NCBI RefSeq assembly: GCF_900091625.1
Contig: NZ_FMIC01000002.1
Span: 3,038,001-3,102,000 of the forward strand
Origin: Micromonospora peucetia
GTDB lineage: Bacteria > Actinomycetota > Actinomycetes > Mycobacteriales > Micromonosporaceae
DNA length: 64,000 nucleotides
Direction of reading: 5' to 3'
Shown: piece by piece, positions 43,938-52,059 of the stretch
Position numbering within the stretch: position 1 is the first letter of the stretch
Layout of the letters: each line of letters starts with the position of its first letter
Program-made: the position numbers and the translations under genes
Notes under the pieces: generated by a model
The model's input: the letters and a program-made list of their open reading frames with translations, nothing else
Database searches by the model: none
Told to the model about the DNA's origin: nothing

Positions 43938-45233
43938 ATGCGCACCGTCCTGCGCCGCCCGGAATTCCGCCTGCTCTTCGGCGGCCTGCTCGCCAGCATG
44001 GCCGCCGAGTCGATCCTGTTGCTGGCCCTCGCCATCTGGGTGAAGGACCTGACCGGGTCGGACGGACTGGCCGGCGCCACCATATTCGCGGTCATCGCCC
44101 CGATGACCCTGGCCCCGCTGGTCGGGTGGCTCGTCGACCGCTACCCCCGGCGCCCGTTCTTTGTGGTGGCGAACCTGGTGACGGCCGTCCTGCTCACCCC
44201 GCTCCTCGCGGTGCGGGACCGGGGCGACGTGTGGATCATCTACGTGGTGGCGGCCCTGTACGGACTGTCGTACATCACGCTGAGCGCGGTGCTCAGCGGC
44301 CTGATCCGCCAGCTCGTCCCGGTGGAGCTGCTGGCCGAGGCGAACGGGGTGCTCCAGACCGTGCGCCAGGGGCTGCGACTGATCGGCCCGCTGGCCGGCG
44401 CCGGGCTCTACGCCGCCGTCGGTGGCTGGATGCTGGCCGTGATCGGGATGGTCGGCTTCCTGTCGGCGGCCGTCGTGGTGAGCCTGATCCGGACGACGGA
44501 GACGCCGCCCGCCGGGCCTGGGCTGCGCTGGCCGGCCGAGCTGAGCGTCGGGCTGCGGCATCTGGCCGGAGAGCCGGCGCTGCGCCGGGCGCTGCTCGGC
44601 TACGGGCTGGGGTCGCTGGCGATGGGCTTCAGCGAGTCACTGATCTTCGCGTACGTCGACCAGGGGCTCCGCCGGGACGCCGCGTTCGTCGGCGTGCTGG
44701 TCACCGTGCAGGGCATCGGCGGACTGGTCGGCGGGCTGCTCTCCCCGGCCGTGGTACGCCGTGCCGGCGAGGTGGGCACGCTCGCCGCCGGGGTGGCGTT
44801 CTTCGGGCCGGCCTCGCTGGCGCTGGTGTACCCGAACCTCTGGCTCGGCTTCGTCGCGGTGCTGCTGGCCGGGGTGTCGCTGCCGCTGACCATGGTCGGA
44901 CTGCACACGCTGATCCAGCGGCGTACCCCGCCAGGGCTGCTCGGCCGGGTCGCGGCGGCCTCGGAGGCCGTGGTCAGCGGCCCGCAGGCGCTCTCCATCG
45001 GCGCGGGGGCGCTGCTCGTCGGGGTGCTGGACTACCGCGTCCTGTTCGCCCTGATCGGGGTGGCCACCCTGCTCGCCGGCGGCTTCCTCTGGCACGGCCG
45101 CACGCTCAGCCCGCCGCCGTCCGCCCGGATTCCCGCCCCCCGCCGGCCGGCCGACGGGCTCACCCGCGCAGACCGGGTCGACACCGTGGGTCAGACGGTC
45201 GGCGGTACGACACCCCCGGGCCCGGGGCGATGA
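43938..45233 (+). CDS. MFS transporter, drug-efflux-like
   Basis: 431 residues with about twelve hydrophobic helices. The loop 2-3 motif (GWLVDRYPRRPFFV) is MFS-like, and the EANGVLQTVRQGLRLIGPLAGAGL stretch is typical of the MFS_3 enterobactin/multidrug group. ATG 43938 after GGAGGGA. A soluble Pro-rich tail of about 40 residues ends it. Transported compound unknown; divergent from the XRE regulator, which may control it. Confidence 0.9.
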   Translation: MRTVLRRPEFRLLFGGLLASMAAESILLLALAIWVKDLTGSDGLAGATIFAVIAPMTLAPLVGWLVDRYPRRPFFVVANLVTAVLLTPLLAVRDRGDVWIIYVVAALYGLSYITLSAVLSGLIRQLVPVELLAEANGVLQTVRQGLRLIGPLAGAGLYAAVGGWMLAVIGMVGFLSAAVVVSLIRTTETPPAGPGLRWPAELSVGLRHLAGEPALRRALLGYGLGSLAMGFSESLIFAYVDQGLRRDAAFVGVLVTVQGIGGLVGGLLSPAVVRRAGEVGTLAAGVAFFGPASLALVYPNLWLGFVAVLLAGVSLPLTMVGLHTLIQRRTPPGLLGRVAAASEAVVSGPQALSIGAGALLVGVLDYRVLFALIGVATLLAGGFLWHGRTLSPPPSARIPAPRRPADGLTRADRVDTVGQTVGGTTPPGPGR

Positions 45234-45278
45234 CCTGCTGGCCCTTCCCGTCGCCGCCGCGATCGCCCCGCCGGGACG

Positions 45279-45315
45279 CGACGAGCGGCCGGCCCGGGTG
45301 GGCGGCCGCTCGTCG
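45279..45315. terminator. Terminator between the MFS and mycoredoxin genes
   Basis: CGACGAGCGGCCG and its complement form a perfect 13-bp stem with an 11-base loop between the two converging genes. Confidence 0.85.
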
Positions 45316-45330
45316 GCGACGGGCGTCGGA

Positions 45331-45573
45331 TCAGGCGTCGATCGTGGTCAGGTGCTGCTTGACCTGGGTGATCGAAGGGTTCGTCAGGGCGCTGCCGTCG
45401 GCGAAACGCAACGTCGGGACGGTCTGGTTGCCGCCGTTGACGCTCATCACGAACTCCGCGGCCTTCGGGTCCTGCTCGATGTCGACCACCTCGTAGCCGA
45501 TGCCCTCCCGGTCGAGCTGCGACCTCAGCCGGTGGCAGTAGCCGCACCAGGGGGTGGAATACATCGTCAGCAT
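45331..45573 (-). CDS. mrx1: Mycoredoxin (Mrx1-type glutaredoxin)
   Basis: 80-residue thioredoxin-fold oxidoreductase that reduces mycothiol mixed disulfides. The CGYC active site (Cys10, Cys13) in YSTPWCGYCHRL and NGGNQTVPTLRFADG with the cis-proline are visible. ATG 45573 follows GGAGGA. Divergent from uvrD2, as its counterpart is in mycobacteria. Agrees with mshB in this window. Confidence 0.92.
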   Translation of the reverse strand: MLTMYSTPWCGYCHRLRSQLDREGIGYEVVDIEQDPKAAEFVMSVNGGNQTVPTLRFADGSALTNPSITQVKQHLTTIDA

Positions 45574-45665
45574 GCTCAAATCCTCCAACGGTCCACACGG
45601 CGGCTTGCCGATCAAGCCCAGGCTAACCGCTGCAACGTCCGGCGGAGCTGAGACAATTCCTCGCT

Positions 45666-47828
45666 GTGGTGGTTCACTCAGCATCGGAACGCGTGCTCGC
45701 CGGGCTCGACCCGGAGCAGCGGTCGGCCGTGACCGCCCCCGCCGGCCCGGTCTGCGTCCTGGCCGGGGCCGGCACCGGCAAGACCCGCGCGGTCACCTCC
45801 CGGATCGCCCACCGGGTGCTCTCCGGGGAGGTCTCCGCCCGGCACGTGCTCGCGGTGACCTTCACGGCCCGTGCCGCCGCCGAGATGCGGGCCCGACTCA
45901 CCACGCTCGGGGTGGGCGGCGTCCAGGCGCGGACGTTCCACGCCGCTGCACTGCGTCAGGTGCGCTACTTCGCGCCCCGGCTGCTGGCGGGCAGGGCCAT
46001 GCCCGAGCTGCTGGACAGCAAGATCCGCCTGGTCACCCTCGCCGCGGCCAAGGCCGGCCTGCGCACCGACCGGGCGGCGGCCCGGGACCTCGCCGGTGAG
46101 ATCGAGTGGGCGAAGTCGTCGCTGGTGGAGCCGGGGGAGTACGTCGTCGCGGCGGCCAAGGCGATCCGGGACACCCCGCACGAGCCGGCCCGGGTCGCCG
46201 AGGTCTTCGCGGCGTACGAGCGGCTCAAGCGGTCCAACGGGGTGATCGACTTCGAGGACATGCTGCGCGCCGCGGTCTGGGGCATCGAGGAACACCGGGA
46301 CGTCGCCGAGCAGGTCCGCGCCCAGTACCGGCACTTCGTCGTCGACGAGTACCAGGACGTCAACCCGCTCCAGCAGCGGCTGCTGGGGGCGTGGCTGGGC
46401 GGGCGGGACGACCTGACCGTGGTCGGCGACGCCAGCCAGACGATCTACTCGTTCACCGGGGCCACCTCGTCCTACCTGGTCGACTTCCCGCGCCGGTACC
46501 GGGGGGCGACGGTGGTCCGGCTGGTCCGTGACTACCGCTCCACCCCGCAGGTCGTCGGGCTGGCCAACGCGGTGATCTCCCAGGCGCGAGGCGCCGAGGC
46601 GCGGCTGCGCCTGGAACTGGTCGGCCAGCGCCCGCCCGGCCCCGAACCGCAGTTACGGATCTTCACCGACGAGCCGGCCGAGGCCAACGCCGTCGCCGCC
46701 CGCTGCCGCGCCCTGGTCGACGCCGGCACCCCGGCGAAGGAGATCGCCGTACTGTTCCGGACCAACGCGCAGTCCGAGGCGTACGAGAAGGCGCTGACCG
46801 AGGCGCAGGTGCCGTACGTCGTGCAGGGGGCGGAGCGGTTCTTCGAGCGCGTCGAGGTCCGGCAGGCGATGGTCGCCCTGCGGGCCGCCACCCGGTCGAT
46901 CCCGGGGGAGACCCCGCTGCCCACCGCCGTGGTCGAGGCGCTCACCGCGGTCGGCTGGGCTCCCGACGCCGCACCGGCCGGCGGCGCCGCCCGCGAGCGG
47001 TGGGAGGCGCTCGCCGCGCTGGTGCAACTCGCCGAGGAGTACGCGGCCACCCCGCAGGTGCTGCCGATCGGGCCCGCCGCCTCGGTCGAGCGCCCGGTCA
47101 CCCTGGCCGACTTCAACGACGAACTGGCCCGCCGGGCCGCCGCACAGCACGTGCCCACGGTCGACGGGGTGACCCTGGCCTCGCTGCACTCCGCCAAGGG
47201 TCTGGAGTGGGACGCGGTCTTCCTGGTCGGCCTCTCCGAGGGCACCCTGCCCACCACGTACGCCAGGACAGTCGAGCAGGTCGAGGAGGAGCGCCGGCTG
47301 CTCTACGTCGGCCTCACCCGGGCGCGGGAGTGGCTCTGGCTGTCGTACGCCTCGGCCCGATCGCCGGGCGGACGGGCCCGGCGGCCCTCGCGGTTCCTGC
47401 CGCAGCTCGACCGCTCCGGCGGGCCGGAGCGGGCCGGGGCCGCTCCGGTGGCACGCCGGCCGGAGCGCCGCCGGACCCAGATCGTCTCCTGCCGGATCTG
47501 CGGCGCGACCCTGCTCGCCGGGCCGGACCGCAAGCTCGGCCGCTGCCCGACCTGCCCGTCGGACATCGACGAGGAGTTGCACGAACGGCTGTACGCGTGG
47601 CGCCAGCGGGTGGCCGGCGGACAGCGGGTGCCGGCCTATGTGGTCTTCACCGACGCCACGCTGGTCGCGCTCGCGGAGCGGCGCCCCGGCCGGACGGAGG
47701 AGCTGATCGCCATCGCCGGCATCGGGCCCCGGAAGCTCGGCCTCTACGGGGAGGCGGTGCTGGCGCTGGTGGCGGGCGCGGCTGTCGACGAGATCTGCCC
47801 TGAGAAAACTTTCGAAATCTCGCCGTAA
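45666..47828 (+). CDS. uvrD2: ATP-dependent DNA helicase UvrD2
   Basis: 720 residues, SF1A 3'-5' helicase. Walker A GAGTGKT (34-40), VTFTARAAAEMRAR, VVDEYQDVNPLQQ, GDASQTIYSFTGA, LHSAKGLEWDAV and LLYVGLTRARE. The C-terminal part has a tetracysteine motif (Cys609, 612, 627, 630) and then an HRDC domain (residues ~640-715), the architecture of M. tuberculosis UvrD2. GTG 45666 is used; the ribosome site is weak. The stop codon lies inside the AT-rich patch of the probable whiB7 promoter. Confidence 0.95.
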   Translation: MVVHSASERVLAGLDPEQRSAVTAPAGPVCVLAGAGTGKTRAVTSRIAHRVLSGEVSARHVLAVTFTARAAAEMRARLTTLGVGGVQARTFHAAALRQVRYFAPRLLAGRAMPELLDSKIRLVTLAAAKAGLRTDRAAARDLAGEIEWAKSSLVEPGEYVVAAAKAIRDTPHEPARVAEVFAAYERLKRSNGVIDFEDMLRAAVWGIEEHRDVAEQVRAQYRHFVVDEYQDVNPLQQRLLGAWLGGRDDLTVVGDASQTIYSFTGATSSYLVDFPRRYRGATVVRLVRDYRSTPQVVGLANAVISQARGAEARLRLELVGQRPPGPEPQLRIFTDEPAEANAVAARCRALVDAGTPAKEIAVLFRTNAQSEAYEKALTEAQVPYVVQGAERFFERVEVRQAMVALRAATRSIPGETPLPTAVVEALTAVGWAPDAAPAGGAARERWEALAALVQLAEEYAATPQVLPIGPAASVERPVTLADFNDELARRAAAQHVPTVDGVTLASLHSAKGLEWDAVFLVGLSEGTLPTTYARTVEQVEEERRLLYVGLTRAREWLWLSYASARSPGGRARRPSRFLPQLDRSGGPERAGAAPVARRPERRRTQIVSCRICGATLLAGPDRKLGRCPTCPSDIDEELHERLYAWRQRVAGGQRVPAYVVFTDATLVALAERRPGRTEELIAIAGIGPRKLGLYGEAVLALVAGAAVDEICPEKTFEISP

Positions 47829-47864
47829 ATTCGTTTGCCCTCGCCCCGTGGCGAGGAATAGCCT
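47826..47864 (+). promoter_or_regulatory. Probable whiB7 promoter with AT-rich upstream patch
   Basis: TAAATT overlapping the uvrD2 stop lies just before TTGCCC (-35, 47835-47840); TAGCCT (-10, 47859-47864) follows at 18 bp. WhiB7 family promoters have an AT-rich patch adjacent to the -35, where the AT-hook binds, allowing autoactivation. Fit by eye. Confidence 0.55.
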
Positions 47865-47955
47865 CATGACACACCTTGCGAGCGGCACCATTCGGGCTGC
47901 TCACGAGGGGTAGAGACCGTTTCGGCACGAGAGAACGTCAGAGGAGGTGGCCCCG

Positions 47956-48213
47956 ATGGAGATCGTCTACAACTGCGAGCGTCCGGCGGCGCTGCCCGCT
48001 GTCGTCGCTCCGCTGTCGGCTGTCCGGGTGGCCCTCGCCACTGCGCGACCGCAGGTTTCCCAGGTGCACCGGGTCGAGGTTCAGGCCGAGCTGATCCTCG
48101 CCACCGCGCCAAACGGAATCCAGGGCACCAGTGGCTTCACGGGCAAGGGCGTCGATGCTGCCAAGCGTCGCATGGACGCCCGCGGAGTTCCACCTCGAGG
48201 TAGACCAGTCTGA
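47956..48213 (+). CDS. Upstream open frame in the whiB7 leader (85 residues)
   Basis: ATG 47956 after a strong AGGAGG (47942-47947). Opens MEIVYNCERPAALPAVVAPL and ends RGVPPRGRPV; no known domain. It stops 22 bases before the attenuator stem and its last codons cover the first CACCTCGAGG copy, so it may matter as a translated leader more than as a protein. Could instead be a real small protein. Confidence 0.55.
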   Translation: MEIVYNCERPAALPAVVAPLSAVRVALATARPQVSQVHRVEVQAELILATAPNGIQGTSGFTGKGVDAAKRRMDARGVPPRGRPV

Positions 48214-48235
48214 TCATCAGACACCGGCTCACCTC

Positions 48236-48279
48236 GAGGCCGCGGAACCCGCTACCGGGATCCGCGGCCTCAGTTTTTT
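48236..48279 (+). terminator. Attenuator terminator before whiB7
   Basis: GAGGCCGCGGA and TCCGCGGCCTC form an 11-bp perfect stem, with an inner CCC/GGG pair, followed by AG and six T. It lies 66 bp before the whiB7 start codon and is the only window terminator with a full T tract. Confidence 0.9.
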
Positions 48280-48345
48280 GCCCGCCCGAAGTACGTCGGA
48301 AATGCGATCCATGAGATCGAAGTGTGAGAGAGAGGTGACCGGGCG

Positions 48346-48711
48346 ATGAGTCTGGCGTTGGCACCGCTCGACGTGAGCGTCGACGTGGAGGCGAACCTGT
48401 CCTGCCGGAAGTTCGACCCCGACCTGTGGTTCTCCGACTCGCCCGCCGAGCTCGAGCTGGCCAAGTCGCTCTGCGGGGACTGCCCGCTGCGCGTCGAGTG
48501 CCTGGCCGGGGCGGTGGAGCGGGCCGAGCCCTGGGGCGTCTGGGGCGGCGAGATCTTCGAGCGTGGCGCGGTCGTCCCGCGCAAGCGGCCCCGTGGCCGC
48601 CCGCGCAAGGAGGACCTCGCCCGTGACGCGGCGCTCCGGGTCGAGGCCGAGGCACGACTGGCGGCCAGTGGGCTGTCCGAGTCGCGTCCCACGGTCCGGC
48701 TGGCGGCCTGA
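48346..48711 (+). CDS. whiB7: WhiB7 transcription factor (antibiotic-response)
   Basis: 121-residue iron-sulfur WhiB-family protein. Ligands Cys20, Cys43, Cys46 and Cys52; the GVWGGE turn follows; the C-terminus has the AT-hook KRPRGRPRKED that marks WhiB7/WblC. It partners the primary sigma factor to activate antibiotic-resistance genes on translation stress. It is downstream of uvrD2 and behind an attenuator, as in mycobacteria and Streptomyces. ATG 48346; ribosome site AGAGAGGTG. Confidence 0.94.
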   Translation: MSLALAPLDVSVDVEANLSCRKFDPDLWFSDSPAELELAKSLCGDCPLRVECLAGAVERAEPWGVWGGEIFERGAVVPRKRPRGRPRKEDLARDAALRVEAEARLAASGLSESRPTVRLAA

Positions 48712-48772
48712 CATGTACCCGATCCATCCCACCCATGCCGGTGCCACACCGGCAACGAGAGAGCTGACCACC

Positions 48773-48952
48773 ATGCTGAACGTTCTTGACGGAGTCGCCG
48801 AGATGCAACTACTTCACGAAGCGTTGTCCCGGGCTCGAATGCGCCGGCCTCAGGCCGGTCGTACCACCACGAGCACTGAGGCAACCCTTTCCGCCCGTAC
48901 CGTCGCCATGAACAGCCGCAACCGAGCGGCGCGCGACCTGGGCGTTCTCTAG
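48773..48952 (+). CDS. Small protein downstream of whiB7, 59 residues
   Basis: Starts at ATG 48773 (LNVLDGVAEMQLLHEALSRARM); an in-frame ATG 48713, one base after the whiB7 stop, would give 79 residues. Rich in charged and Ala residues with an N-terminal helix. Followed by a strong terminator. Small genes with similar opening helices are found near whiB-type genes, but I cannot name the family. Confidence 0.6.
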   Translation: MLNVLDGVAEMQLLHEALSRARMRRPQAGRTTTSTEATLSARTVAMNSRNRAARDLGVL

Positions 48953-48965
48953 AACCACCCGATGC

Positions 48966-49002
48966 CGAGGGGCGGTGGCCGGATTCCGGCCACCGCCCCT
49001 CG
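48966..49002. terminator. Bidirectional terminator, 18-bp stem
   Basis: CGAGGGGCGGTGGCCGGA and its complement around a short centre, between the whiB7 unit and the converging ABC1 kinase gene. Confidence 0.88.
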
Positions 49003-49030
49003 CGTGTTCCGTGCCTGAGCGCCGCCGCCC

Positions 49031-49118
49031 CGCCGGACGGCTGCTCAGCCCGCCGGACGGCTGCTCAGCCCGCCGGACGGCTGCTCAGCCCGTCGCCTCG
49101 CCGGACGGCTGCTCAGCC
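49031..49118. repeat. 20-bp tandem array at the 3' end of the ABC1 kinase gene
   Basis: CGCCGGACGGCTGCTCAGCC occurs three times head to tail (49031-49090) and once more at 49099-49118. On the minus strand each unit contains TGA; the third one supplies the stop codon of the kinase gene (49085-49087), and the last encodes its C-terminal AEQPSGE. Confidence 0.9.
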
Positions 49119-50458
49119 GATGGGGCGAAGCCGGGCAGCCAGCGCTCCAGGATGCCCCGGTAGGGCGCCTTCGCCTCCAGTTGGCACAACACGCCGATCG
49201 ACCCGAGCGTCACCCGGTGGATGAGCAGGTACGACGGCGGCAGGTTGAGCTGGCGGCTCAACTGGTACGCGGGGGAGCGGGGGCTGGCCAACCGGGTCGC
49301 CTCCGCGCGCAGCCAGGCCCGAGTGAAGCGGAACTCCTCGGCGGCGATGGGCTCCAGCATCGGACGGAGGAAGTCGAGCACCGCCTGGGCGTCGAGCTGC
49401 TCGGTGGAACCGATGAAGCCCTCCGCCCGCAGGCCCGCCACCACCTCGTCGCCGTCGCCCCGCAGCGCCAGCGCGGCGATCCGGCCGATCGGCTCGGGCG
49501 TGCCCTCCGGCATTCGGGCCACCGCACCGAAGTCGATCACGCCGAGTCGGCCGTCCGCCAACAGCCGGAAGTTGCCCGGGTGCGGGTCGGCGTGCAGCAG
49601 CCCGGCCCGCTGCGGCGCGGACAGGTGCAGGATCGCCATCAGCCGGCCGGCCTCGTCGCGCTGTTCCTCCGTGCCCTCGCGGATGATGTCCGCCAGCGGG
49701 GTGCCCTCGATCCACTCGGTGACCAGCACCCGGGGCGACGCGGAGACCACCGCCGGGATGTGGATCTCCGGATCGTCGGCGTACGCGGCGGCGAAGGCGC
49801 GCTGCGACTCGGCCTCCAGCTCGTAGTCGAGCTCCTCCGTGATCCGTTCCCGCAGCTCCACCAGGAGCGGCTTGACGTCCAGCCCGGGCTGGATCGCCCG
49901 GAACATCCCGCCGAGCCGGGAGAGCTGCTTGAGATCGGTCAGCAGGGCGTCGCCGGCACCCGGATACTGGATCTTGACAGCCACGTCGCGGGTGTGCGGC
50001 GCGCCGGAGGGGCCGTAGCCCGGCTCCCGCCAGACCGCGCGGTGCACCTGGCCGATGCTGGCCGCGGCGGCGGGGGTGTCGTCGAACTCGACGAACCGGT
50101 CCCGCCAGTCCGGGCCGAGCTGCTCGGCGAGCACCTTGTGCACGCTGGCCACCGGCAGCGGCGGCGCGGCCTCCTGGAGCTTGGTGAGCGCCTGCCGGTA
50201 GGGGGCGGCGATCTCCTCGGGCAGGGCGGCCTCGAAGACCGACAGCGCCTGACCGAACTTCATCGCACCGCCCTTGAGCTGCCCCAACACGCTGAAGAGC
50301 TGCTCGGCGGTGCGTTGCTGGATCTCTGCGGAGATCACGTCGGAGGCGAGCCCGGTGACGCGCTTACCCATGCCGAGGACGGTCCGACCGGCGAAGCCGA
50401 GCGGCAGAGCGGCGAGCTTGGCGGTCCGGGACACGGCCCGGCGCGGGATGTCGGTCAC
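49085..50458 (-). CDS. ABC1/AarF/UbiB-type atypical kinase
   Basis: 457 residues. The KxGQ motif (GGAMKFGQALS) in the N-terminal extension, the Ala-rich AAAASIGQVHRA, VAVKIQYPGA, HADPHPGNF and LGVIDFGAV define the family, which supports ATP-dependent lipid/quinone functions. GTG 50458. The extreme C-terminus is written by a 20-bp repeat unit. Corresponds in position to Rv3197 next to whiB7. Confidence 0.92.
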   Translation of the reverse strand: MTDIPRRAVSRTAKLAALPLGFAGRTVLGMGKRVTGLASDVISAEIQQRTAEQLFSVLGQLKGGAMKFGQALSVFEAALPEEIAAPYRQALTKLQEAAPPLPVASVHKVLAEQLGPDWRDRFVEFDDTPAAAASIGQVHRAVWREPGYGPSGAPHTRDVAVKIQYPGAGDALLTDLKQLSRLGGMFRAIQPGLDVKPLLVELRERITEELDYELEAESQRAFAAAYADDPEIHIPAVVSASPRVLVTEWIEGTPLADIIREGTEEQRDEAGRLMAILHLSAPQRAGLLHADPHPGNFRLLADGRLGVIDFGAVARMPEGTPEPIGRIAALALRGDGDEVVAGLRAEGFIGSTEQLDAQAVLDFLRPMLEPIAAEEFRFTRAWLRAEATRLASPRSPAYQLSRQLNLPPSYLLIHRVTLGSIGVLCQLEAKAPYRGILERWLPGFAPSAEQPSGEATG

Positions 50459-50537
50459 CCGGTCATTGTTACCGACTCCGGGGGCCCGCGGCTGCTCTGC
50501 CGCCGGGCTGGGTGCCTGTCCCCGCCTACGGGAGGCG

Positions 50538-51590
50538 TCACCGGCGTCGTCGGGAGCATTCGCAGGAGGGATGCGGCGGCCACATCCGGCGACGGAACCG
50601 TCCCGCCCCGGTGATCTCCACCGCGCAGCCCAGGGTCTCCGGGGTGCCCCCGTCGAGCTGGGTCAGCGCCTCGGCCGCCGCGTACGCCCCGGCGGCCAGG
50701 ATGGTGGCGGTGGCGCACGCCTGCTCGCCGCCACCGGTGGCGAGCTGGGCGGCCAGCGCCGGCCAGTCCGGGTCCCGGTCCGCCCGGTGCAGGTCGAGGC
50801 AGTTCAGGCAGGGGCCGGCTGGTGGGCGGACGAGTGGGCCGACCACGGGCACACCCTCGCGGAGGCCGAGCAGCAGGTGCGGCTGGCGGCGCTGGGTGTG
50901 AACGGCGGCGAGCAGGGCGGCCGGTCGGTCCGCGCCGAGCTGCACGACCAGGTCGACCCGGCCCCGCCGGAGGGGACCAGTGCCCGTGCCGGGGGCGGTC
51001 CGTTCGACGGCGTCGCGTACCGCCGGAGCGAGCGGCCGGCCGAGCGCGGCGGCCGGGATGCCGGTGCCGACCAGGTCCGCCGGTCGCACCGGGCCGGCCA
51101 GGTCCGGGTGCACGTGCCCGACGCCGGCCTGGGCCAGCGCGAGAGCGACCGGGGCGCCGAGGTGGCCGGTGCCGCTGACCACCACCCGGGCGGCCAGCCG
51201 CCGGCGCAGTATCTGGGCGGGTGTGCCGGGCAGCCGTGCGGCGGCCAGGGCGAGCGCCCCGGCCTCGGCGGTGAGCCGGGCCCGGGGCAGGCCGGCCAGG
51301 TCCTTCGGCAGCAGGGTGTGCGCGGGTACGACCAGGCCTGCGGTCCGCAGGGCGTCGAGCAGGGCGCGGGCCTCGTCGGGGGCCACCTCGGCGGCGACGG
51401 CGTGTTCCACGACGAGGCGTTCGCTGCGGGTGCCGTCGAGCAGGTCGAGCAGTCGGGCAGCCCGGGGATCGGTGATCTCCAGCAGCACGGCGCGGCCAGG
51501 CTCGACGCCGAGTTGGAGGGTGTGGCGGTTCCGCCAGAGTCTGGTGAGGCCCGGCAGCAGGGTGGGACGGGGCAGCGTGACACGGCGCAT
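50538..51590 (-). CDS. ThiF/E1-like protein with TOMM cyclodehydratase leader-binding region
   Basis: 350 residues from ATG 51590. The N-terminal part (TLPRPTLLPGLTRLWRNRHT, LGVEPGRAVLLEITDP) resembles the peptide-binding (RRE-like) winged helix of azoline cyclodehydratases; the centre has VVVSGTGHLGAPVALALAQAGVG, a Rossmann loop; zinc cysteines sit in CLNCLDLHR and the end HPSCECS. No ATP site or YcaO partner is evident. Comparable to Rv3196 in position. Role unknown; an orphan TOMM-like protein is the best description. Confidence 0.75.
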   Translation of the reverse strand: MRRVTLPRPTLLPGLTRLWRNRHTLQLGVEPGRAVLLEITDPRAARLLDLLDGTRSERLVVEHAVAAEVAPDEARALLDALRTAGLVVPAHTLLPKDLAGLPRARLTAEAGALALAAARLPGTPAQILRRRLAARVVVSGTGHLGAPVALALAQAGVGHVHPDLAGPVRPADLVGTGIPAAALGRPLAPAVRDAVERTAPGTGTGPLRRGRVDLVVQLGADRPAALLAAVHTQRRQPHLLLGLREGVPVVGPLVRPPAGPCLNCLDLHRADRDPDWPALAAQLATGGGEQACATATILAAGAYAAAEALTQLDGGTPETLGCAVEITGAGRFRRRMWPPHPSCECSRRRR

Positions 51591-51629
51591 GACACGAATC
51601 GTGACCGTGTCCACGCTCACCGTCGATCG

Positions 51630-51691
51630 TTGTCCACAGGTGCGCGCTGCCCTGTCCAGGGTTGTCCACAGGAAATCCCGGGATATCCACA
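51630..51691 (+). other. Cluster of DnaA-box-like sites
   Basis: Two copies of TTGTCCACA (51630-51638 and 51662-51670), the DnaA-box form preferred in high-GC actinobacteria, and ATATCCACA (51683-51691), all in one orientation within 62 bp upstream of the ThiF-like gene. GTGTCCACG at 51606-51614 is a weaker relative. Sits in the non-coding gap to the DUF5679 gene. Confidence 0.7.
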
Positions 51692-51891
51692 ACCCGCCGG
51701 TAACCATGTCGGCGAGCCGACAGTGTGGCGGCCGGGTGCGCCAGCGCTGGGCGCCGGGTGCGCGGGCCGGGCGGAGTTGATGAGTGCGTCGGCCGGGGGC
51801 GGGTGCGCCAGGCGTCGGGGTCGGTTCCGGATGCAGGTGCGGTCATGCAGGAGGGGGCGGCCGACGGCCGCCCCCTCCGACGCATCCTGGG

Positions 51892-52059
51892 TCAGACCTT
51901 CGCCTTACCCAGGATGCGGTTCACTGTTGTGCCGCAGACCGGACACTTGCCCTTGGCCATGTTCATCCCGGTCTTCGAGACCTCGACGCGGCCCTCGAAG
52001 TCCCGCTTCTCCTTGCACTTGACGCAGTAACCGTTGTAGGTCTGGGCCTGGTCGGCCAC
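51892..52059 (-). CDS. DUF5679 zinc-ribbon protein
   Basis: 55 residues from GTG 52059 after GAGGAGGGC. Two CxxC knuckles, YCVKCKEKRDFE and GKCPVCGTTVNRILG, with a Lys-rich tail, fit DUF5679. Probably a small zinc-binding protein; role unknown. Confidence 0.88.
   Translation of the reverse strand: MADQAQTYNGYCVKCKEKRDFEGRVEVSKTGMNMAKGKCPVCGTTVNRILGKAKV

Larger units (their letters stand above)
47865..48345 (+). promoter_or_regulatory. Long whiB7 leader with attenuator
   Basis: About 470 bases between the presumed start and the WhiB7 ATG. It holds an 85-codon upstream frame (47956-48213), a strong terminator (48236-48279) and two copies of CACCTCGAGG (48191-48200 and 48230-48239). The self-complementary CCTCGAGG parts can pair with each other or let the terminator form, so ribosome stalling in the upstream frame would favour read-through. 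This copies the ribosome-dependent attenuation known for whiB7 leaders. Confidence 0.6.
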
